Below, piece by piece: positions 6,284 to 9,664 of a DNA stretch of 9,664 nt (the stretch's first letter is position 1; each line of letters starts with the position of its first letter). Location: NCBI GenBank assembly GCA_934631025.1, contig CAKTXR010000079.1, forward strand, positions 1 through 9,664, written 5' to 3'. Both the position numbers and the translations under genes were made by a program. The notes under the pieces were generated by a model, which did no database searches, was not told the DNA's origin, and saw only the letters and a program-made list of their open reading frames with translations. The stretch comes from an uncultured Clostridia bacterium. GTDB lineage: Bacteria > Bacillota > Clostridia > Christensenellales > Aristaeellaceae.

Positions 6284-6321
6284 TTCCCCCTTTCGCTGTT
6301 GTTGAGAGCTAATGAGGGGAA
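6284..6321 (-). promoter_or_regulatory. Toxin SD with possible leader sequestration
   Basis: In the toxin leader the SD core GGGGAA (6289-6284) can pair with TTCCCC (6321-6316) across a 26-nt loop. A further U-G pair is possible. Such occlusion would lower translation of the full-length mRNA, a control known in other type I toxins. The pairing is short and unverified. Confidence 0.35.
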
Positions 6322-6388
6322 GGCGAAAAGCCAAGCGCCATCTGATTCCTGTCATGCCGTGGAGCCGTTTTTGCAGCTCCATGGTTTT

Positions 6389-6417
6389 ATTTTATCATAG
6401 CGGAATTTTCCTGTCAA
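6389..6417 (-). promoter_or_regulatory. SigA promoter of the toxin gene
   Basis: On the minus strand a perfect TTGACA (6417-6412), a 17-nt spacer and TAAAAT (6394-6389) preceded by TGA (extended -10). Transcription would start near 6382 and leave a leader of about 105 nt before the ATG. Confidence 0.75.
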
Positions 6418-6546
6418 TCTTATCGGATAATTTTACAGTATGTTTGTTTGGATGTGGGCGGCTCTATTGCGTTTCGCATTCCTGCATAGCTTTGCCCCGC
6501 GCTGGGCAGACTATCGTCGAAAGATTGCCGGAAGGAAGGGAAAATT

Positions 6547-8070
6547 ATGGCCGATAAGCCGGACGAGCAGCTCCTGCGCGAAAAACTGACCGCGCAGCTG
6601 GACGAAAACAGAACGCGCCTGAATGACGCGCTCAACGGAAATATGAGCGCCGACGTGGTGCAGCGGCCGCTCTCCTCGGGCGGCGCGCGGCTGTGCCTTG
6701 TGTTCCTCGACGGCATGGCCGGACGCGGCGATATAGACCGCTTCATCCTCGAGCCGTGCCAGCGCCGCATCTCTCCCCTGCCGGAGGGCGAAGCGCGCGC
6801 CGACGAACTGGCCGAATCCGTGCTGTGCGTGGACGACGCGGAAAAGATCGCGCTCGTCGGCGAGGCGGTCGAGGCGATCCTGGACGGCAAAAGCGTGCTG
6901 CTGATCGACGGCTGCCCGTGCGCGCTGGCGCTGGAGACGCGCGCCTATGAAAAGCGCGGCGTGGGGCGCACCAATTCCGAATCGGTCGTACAGGGGCCGC
7001 AGGAGGCGTTCGTCGAGAACCTCAAGACCAACGTGTCAATCATGCGGCGGCTGGTGCGCAGCGAGATGCTGATCGGCGAGAGCCTGAAGGTGGGCACGAA
7101 GCTGCCGACGCAGGCGACGCTGATGTATCTGCGCGGCGTGGCGCAGGGCGAGACGGTCGATCTGATCCGGCGGCGCATCCAGTCGCTCACGGCGACGCGC
7201 TGTCCCGGCACGGGCTATCTGCAGCAGCTCATCGAGGATCATCCGCTCTCGCTGTTCCCGCAGATGCTGCAAACCGAGCGGCCCGATCGCGTGGCGGCGG
7301 CGCTGGCGGACGGCCAGATCGCGCTGTTCGTGGACGGCTCGCCCTACGCGCTCATCGCGCCGATCACGCTGTTCCATCTGCTGAACGCGTCGGACGACAC
7401 GTTCATGCGCTGGCAGTACGGCACGTTCGTGCGCGTCATCCGGCTGCTGGGCGCGCTGATGAGCCTGCTGCTGCCCGGCATATACGTCGCTGTGACGCTG
7501 TTTCACGTCCATCTGATTCCGCTCAATCTGCTCACATCCATTGCCGAGACGCGCGCGCGCGTGCCGTTTTCGGTGATTGTCGAGGTGGTGTTTATGGAGC
7601 TGTCGTTTTATCTCATCAACGAGGCGGGCACGCGCATCCCCAGCCAGCTCGGCTCGGCGCTGGGCATTGTGGGCGCGCTGATACTGGGTCAGGCCGCCGT
7701 CGAGGCCTCGATCATCAGCCCGATCCTGATCATCGTCATATCGCTGACCGGTCTGGGCGGCTATGCCATTCCGAGCTATGGCCTGAGCGTGGGCGTGCAG
7801 ATCGCGCGCATGGCGTTCGTCGTGCTGGGCGGGCTGCTGGGCATCTACGGGCTGGTGCTGGGCGTGGCGCTGATGACCGGTTCTCTGAGCCGGATGGAGT
7901 CCTTTGGCGAGAAATATCTCGCGCCGGTCGCGCCGCACTATCCGCACAACGGCGATATTGCGGTGCGCCTGCCGCTGTTCATGCAGACGCGCACGCTCTT
8001 CACCGTGGCGCGCGATTCGTGGCTGCAACGGACGAAGCGCGCCGTGCGGCCGTGGAGGAAGCGCGCATGA
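6547..8070 (+). CDS. gerA: GerA-family spore germinant receptor subunit A
   Basis: A 507-residue A subunit of a Ger-type germinant receptor in the spore inner membrane. The ATG at 6547 follows GAAGGAAGGG. The N-terminal ~295 residues are soluble and hold the family signature region GPQEAFVENLKTN (from residue 150) followed by a basic R-R stretch. From about residue 297 hydrophobic segments begin (VIRLLGALMSLLLPGIY). EAGTRIPSQLGSALGIVGAL (from 359) and SPILIIVI match the conserved membrane part of GerAA/SpoVAF proteins. The length is usual for the family. The gene overlaps gerB by 4 nt (ATGA), and a GerC-like lipoprotein follows, which argues for a receptor rather than SpoVAF. Germination operons are normally SigG-controlled. 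I see no convincing SigG site in 6418-6546 (CATAGCT at 6485 is a poor match), and that stretch holds no gene. The germinant cannot be inferred. Confidence 0.93.
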   Translation: MADKPDEQLLREKLTAQLDENRTRLNDALNGNMSADVVQRPLSSGGARLCLVFLDGMAGRGDIDRFILEPCQRRISPLPEGEARADELAESVLCVDDAEKIALVGEAVEAILDGKSVLLIDGCPCALALETRAYEKRGVGRTNSESVVQGPQEAFVENLKTNVSIMRRLVRSEMLIGESLKVGTKLPTQATLMYLRGVAQGETVDLIRRRIQSLTATRCPGTGYLQQLIEDHPLSLFPQMLQTERPDRVAAALADGQIALFVDGSPYALIAPITLFHLLNASDDTFMRWQYGTFVRVIRLLGALMSLLLPGIYVAVTLFHVHLIPLNLLTSIAETRARVPFSVIVEVVFMELSFYLINEAGTRIPSQLGSALGIVGALILGQAAVEASIISPILIIVISLTGLGGYAIPSYGLSVGVQIARMAFVVLGGLLGIYGLVLGVALMTGSLSRMESFGEKYLAPVAPHYPHNGDIAVRLPLFMQTRTLFTVARDSWLQRTKRAVRPWRKRA

Positions 8071-9128
8071 CCGGCCAGCGGCGGGGCGTCTGCGTGCTGG
8101 GCGCGGCGGCGGTGATGCTGCGCGTGTTCGTCATGACGGTGTTGGACGAGCCGTATCTGCTCAACGCGGGCTGGCTGAGCGCGCTGTGCGGCGGAGCGAT
8201 GGGGATGATCGCGCTTTTGCCCTGTCTGCTCGAGGGGCGCTCGGGGCGCGGCGGGTTCGAGACGCTCTCGAGCGGCGCGGGGCGCATATCGGCGCTGCTC
8301 ATCGCGCCGGTGCTGGTCTACGACGCGGCGGCGGTGATGCGGCTGCTCTCGGGGCTGGCGGCATATTCGGCGATGTCGAGCTTTCCGCTCTATGCGCTCT
8401 ATCTGCCGATCGTCGGCGCGGCGCTGCTGTTCTGCCTGATGGGGCCGGGCGCGCTGACCGGCACGGCGATCATCTGGCGCAAGCTGGGCGTCGCGCTGGG
8501 CGTGATCCTGCTGGCGACGCAGCTGGGCGACATGGAGCCGTCGAATCTCGTGCCGCTTCTGGGGCCGGGCGTGCCGCTGCTGTTCGAGGGCGCGTGGCGC
8601 GCGGCGGGGCTGACGGCGAGTCTTGTGCTGGCGGCCTATGTGATGATGGGGCCGCGCGTGAAGGGCAAGGCGGCGTTTCCGGCGGCGCTTGTCGGGGCGC
8701 TGATCATCGGCGTGTTGGGCGCGGCGGCGTTTTCCATGCTGGTGCCGGCGATGCCGAGCGGGCCGGCGACGCGCCTGTTCCGCATGGAAGCGCTGATGGA
8801 CAACGGGCTGAGCGGCCTGTCGATGGATCTGGTGTATGTGCTTCTGCTCGAGGGCGGCCTTGTGCTGACGGCGTGCTTTGAGACGATGGGCGCGGCGGCG
8901 TGCCTGATGCGGGCGTTTTCGAGCGGCCGCGCGGCGCTCGACCGGCCGGATACGCGCGGCAAAGTCATAGCGATTGCGGTCTGCGCGCTGGAGACGGCGC
9001 TGATTGCGTTCAATCTGGCGGGGCGCGCGGCGATGCTGGCGGTCAGCGCGTGGTATTATCCCCTCGCTCTGGCGGCGGCGGCTCTGGCGGCGGCGGGCGT
9101 GCTGCGGACGAAGAAGAGCGCGCAGTGA
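8067..9128 (+). CDS. gerB: GerB-family spore germination permease
   Basis: A 353-residue polytopic membrane protein, the B subunit of the germinant receptor, related to APC-superfamily amino acid permeases and likely to bind the germinant. The ATG at 8067 overlaps the gerA stop (ATGA) and has GGAGG 8 nt upstream. A GTG at 8019 would extend the protein into gerA with no SD. About ten hydrophobic segments are visible from ~residue 8 to ~345. An early YLLNAGWLSALCGGAMG stretch sits where GerB proteins have their conserved second-helix glycines, and SNLVPLLGPGVPLLFEGAW matches the N-L-x-P-L/V-L-G-x-G region of the family. The sequence is rich in Ala and Gly and looks divergent, so the assignment rests on these motifs plus position. 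A 305-nt gap with repeat copy B separates it from gerC. Confidence 0.87.
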   Translation: MTGQRRGVCVLGAAAVMLRVFVMTVLDEPYLLNAGWLSALCGGAMGMIALLPCLLEGRSGRGGFETLSSGAGRISALLIAPVLVYDAAAVMRLLSGLAAYSAMSSFPLYALYLPIVGAALLFCLMGPGALTGTAIIWRKLGVALGVILLATQLGDMEPSNLVPLLGPGVPLLFEGAWRAAGLTASLVLAAYVMMGPRVKGKAAFPAALVGALIIGVLGAAAFSMLVPAMPSGPATRLFRMEALMDNGLSGLSMDLVYVLLLEGGLVLTACFETMGAAACLMRAFSSGRAALDRPDTRGKVIAIAVCALETALIAFNLAGRAAMLAVSAWYYPLALAAAALAAAGVLRTKKSAQ

Positions 9129-9159
9129 GGTTTCACGCTGGGCGTTTGCGTGGGGCGGC

Positions 9160-9390
9160 GCAGGCTGAGCCTGCCTTCACTTGCTGCCGCGCAGAATCAC
9201 ACGACTTGCCAAACCATAAATTGGAGTTTGACAAGTCTCCGATAGAGCGGAGTCGGTTCCGCTTAAAAACGTTTGCCCGCGCTGACGCGAAGAAGCGTTA
9301 TCTATTTTGCCGTATGTCAGTGAATTGCGCGCCGGCGAAATGTTTGTGCTGGCCGGATTTAGCCCCGGCACAGGCGTTTGTGCGCGCGGG
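9160..9390 (+). repeat. Dispersed structured repeat, copy B, inside the ger operon
   Basis: Starts 32 nt after the gerB stop with hairpin GCAGGC-TGA-GCCTGC (9160-9174) and tag CTTCACTTGCTGCCGC (9175-9190, 14 of 16 like copies A and N). The second hairpin has the same CATAAATTGGA loop, with one C-A mismatch because ggc became gac. The body to 9390 matches copy A in the same orientation. A 15-nt length difference after GATAGAG includes CGGTTCCGCTT, which itself resembles the start of the tag. It fills most of the gerB-gerC gap. No promoter or T-run terminator is evident in the gap. Confidence 0.85.
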
Positions 9391-9433
9391 GAACGGCGGG
9401 GGAAAATTCCGAATTTGAAAGGAGGCGCTCTCA

Positions 9434-9664
9434 ATGAGACGTTGGCTGGCAATCCTGCCGCTCGTCCTCCTGCTGAGCGGATGCAGCGCGGCGCGGCAGG
9501 TCGAGGGGCAGGCCTACGCGGTCACGATGGCCGTGGACGCGGCGGAAACCGGCGGGATGACCGTCTCCGTGCAGGTGCCCTCGCTGGGCGGCGCGGCCAA
9601 GGCCGACGGCGAGGGCGACGACGGCGGCTATGTGATCTCCTCGGCGACGGGCGTAAACTTCGAG
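9434..9664 (+). CDS. gerC: Ger(x)C-family germination lipoprotein, 5' part (cut by window end)
   Basis: The first 77 codons of the C subunit of the germinant receptor, a lipoprotein on the outer face of the spore inner membrane. The ATG at 9434 has AAAGGAGG 8 nt upstream. A signal peptide (MRRWLAILPLVLLL) ends in the lipobox LSGC, giving Cys17 as the lipidated residue. The mature start reads VEGQAYAVTMAVDAAETGG then MTVSVQVPS, matching the E-x-x-A/x-V-x-x-x-G/A-V-D and T-V-x-x P pattern at the start of GerAC proteins, and SSATGVNFE fits the next conserved block. The frame is open to the window edge, so length and integrity are unknown. Context after gerA and gerB makes the assignment strong. 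Confidence 0.87.
   Translation, partial: MRRWLAILPLVLLLSGCSAARQVEGQAYAVTMAVDAAETGGMTVSVQVPSLGGAAKADGEGDDGGYVISSATGVNFE

Noticed and set aside
6485..6491. CATAGCT as a possible SigG -10 for the ger operon
   Set aside because: It matches the SigG -10 only partly and no good -35 lies 16-18 nt upstream.
6312..6557. 81-codon plus-strand frame opposite the toxin leader
   Set aside because: It has no SD, overlaps the toxin promoter and runs past the gerA start. The translation shows no recognisable features.
7904..8881. 325-codon plus-strand frame across the gerA-gerB junction
   Set aside because: It overlaps both ger genes in another frame and is compositionally biased. gerB at 8067 has a GGAGG site and the ATGA overlap with gerA.

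Overview
The window looks like a chromosomal segment of an anaerobic, endospore-forming Bacillota, probably a GC-rich member of class Clostridia. Three observations support this: a gerA-gerB-gerC spore germinant receptor operon, an oxygen-sensitive NrdG radical-SAM activase, and strong GGAGG-type ribosome binding sites with TTGACA/TATAAT-type promoters. Coding regions are visibly GC-rich. The genus cannot be named from sequence alone.

Layout. (1) 1-147 holds part of a structured repeat. (2) 150-461 (-) encodes a small two-helix membrane protein with its own promoter. (3) 664-3534 (+) encodes a secreted protein with eight bacterial Ig-like (Big_2) repeats and a C-terminal NlpC/P60-type cysteine peptidase domain, closed by a strong intrinsic terminator. 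(4) 3602-5682 (-) is a two-gene unit, murJ (lipid II flippase) then nrdG (anaerobic ribonucleotide reductase activase). (5) 5704-6187 is intergenic and holds a second repeat copy and the 3' part of a small locus. (6) 6029-6417 looks like a complete type I toxin-antitoxin locus. It has a 29-residue hydrophobic peptide on the minus strand with promoter, SD and terminator, and a consensus plus-strand promoter that would make a convergent antisense RNA over the 3' half of the toxin mRNA. (7) 6547-9664 (+) is the germinant receptor operon: gerA, gerB (4-nt overlap) and gerC (truncated by the window end), with a third repeat copy between gerB and gerC.

Most notable are two items. The first is the type I toxin-antitoxin candidate, whose antitoxin promoter is nested inside the toxin terminator hairpin. 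The second is a dispersed element present three times (minus strand 147-33, plus strand 5795-6007, plus strand 9160-9390). Each copy has a short GC hairpin with a 3-nt loop, then a conserved 16-nt tag, then a 12-bp hairpin with a conserved CATAAAT-YR-GA loop. The stems differ in sequence between copies but remain paired, which points to selection or mobilisation acting on structure.

The Ger proteins would sit in the spore inner membrane and sense germinants. MurJ and the Big_2/NlpC-P60 protein both concern the cell wall. NrdG supports anaerobic dNTP synthesis. No functional link between these groups is visible beyond proximity.
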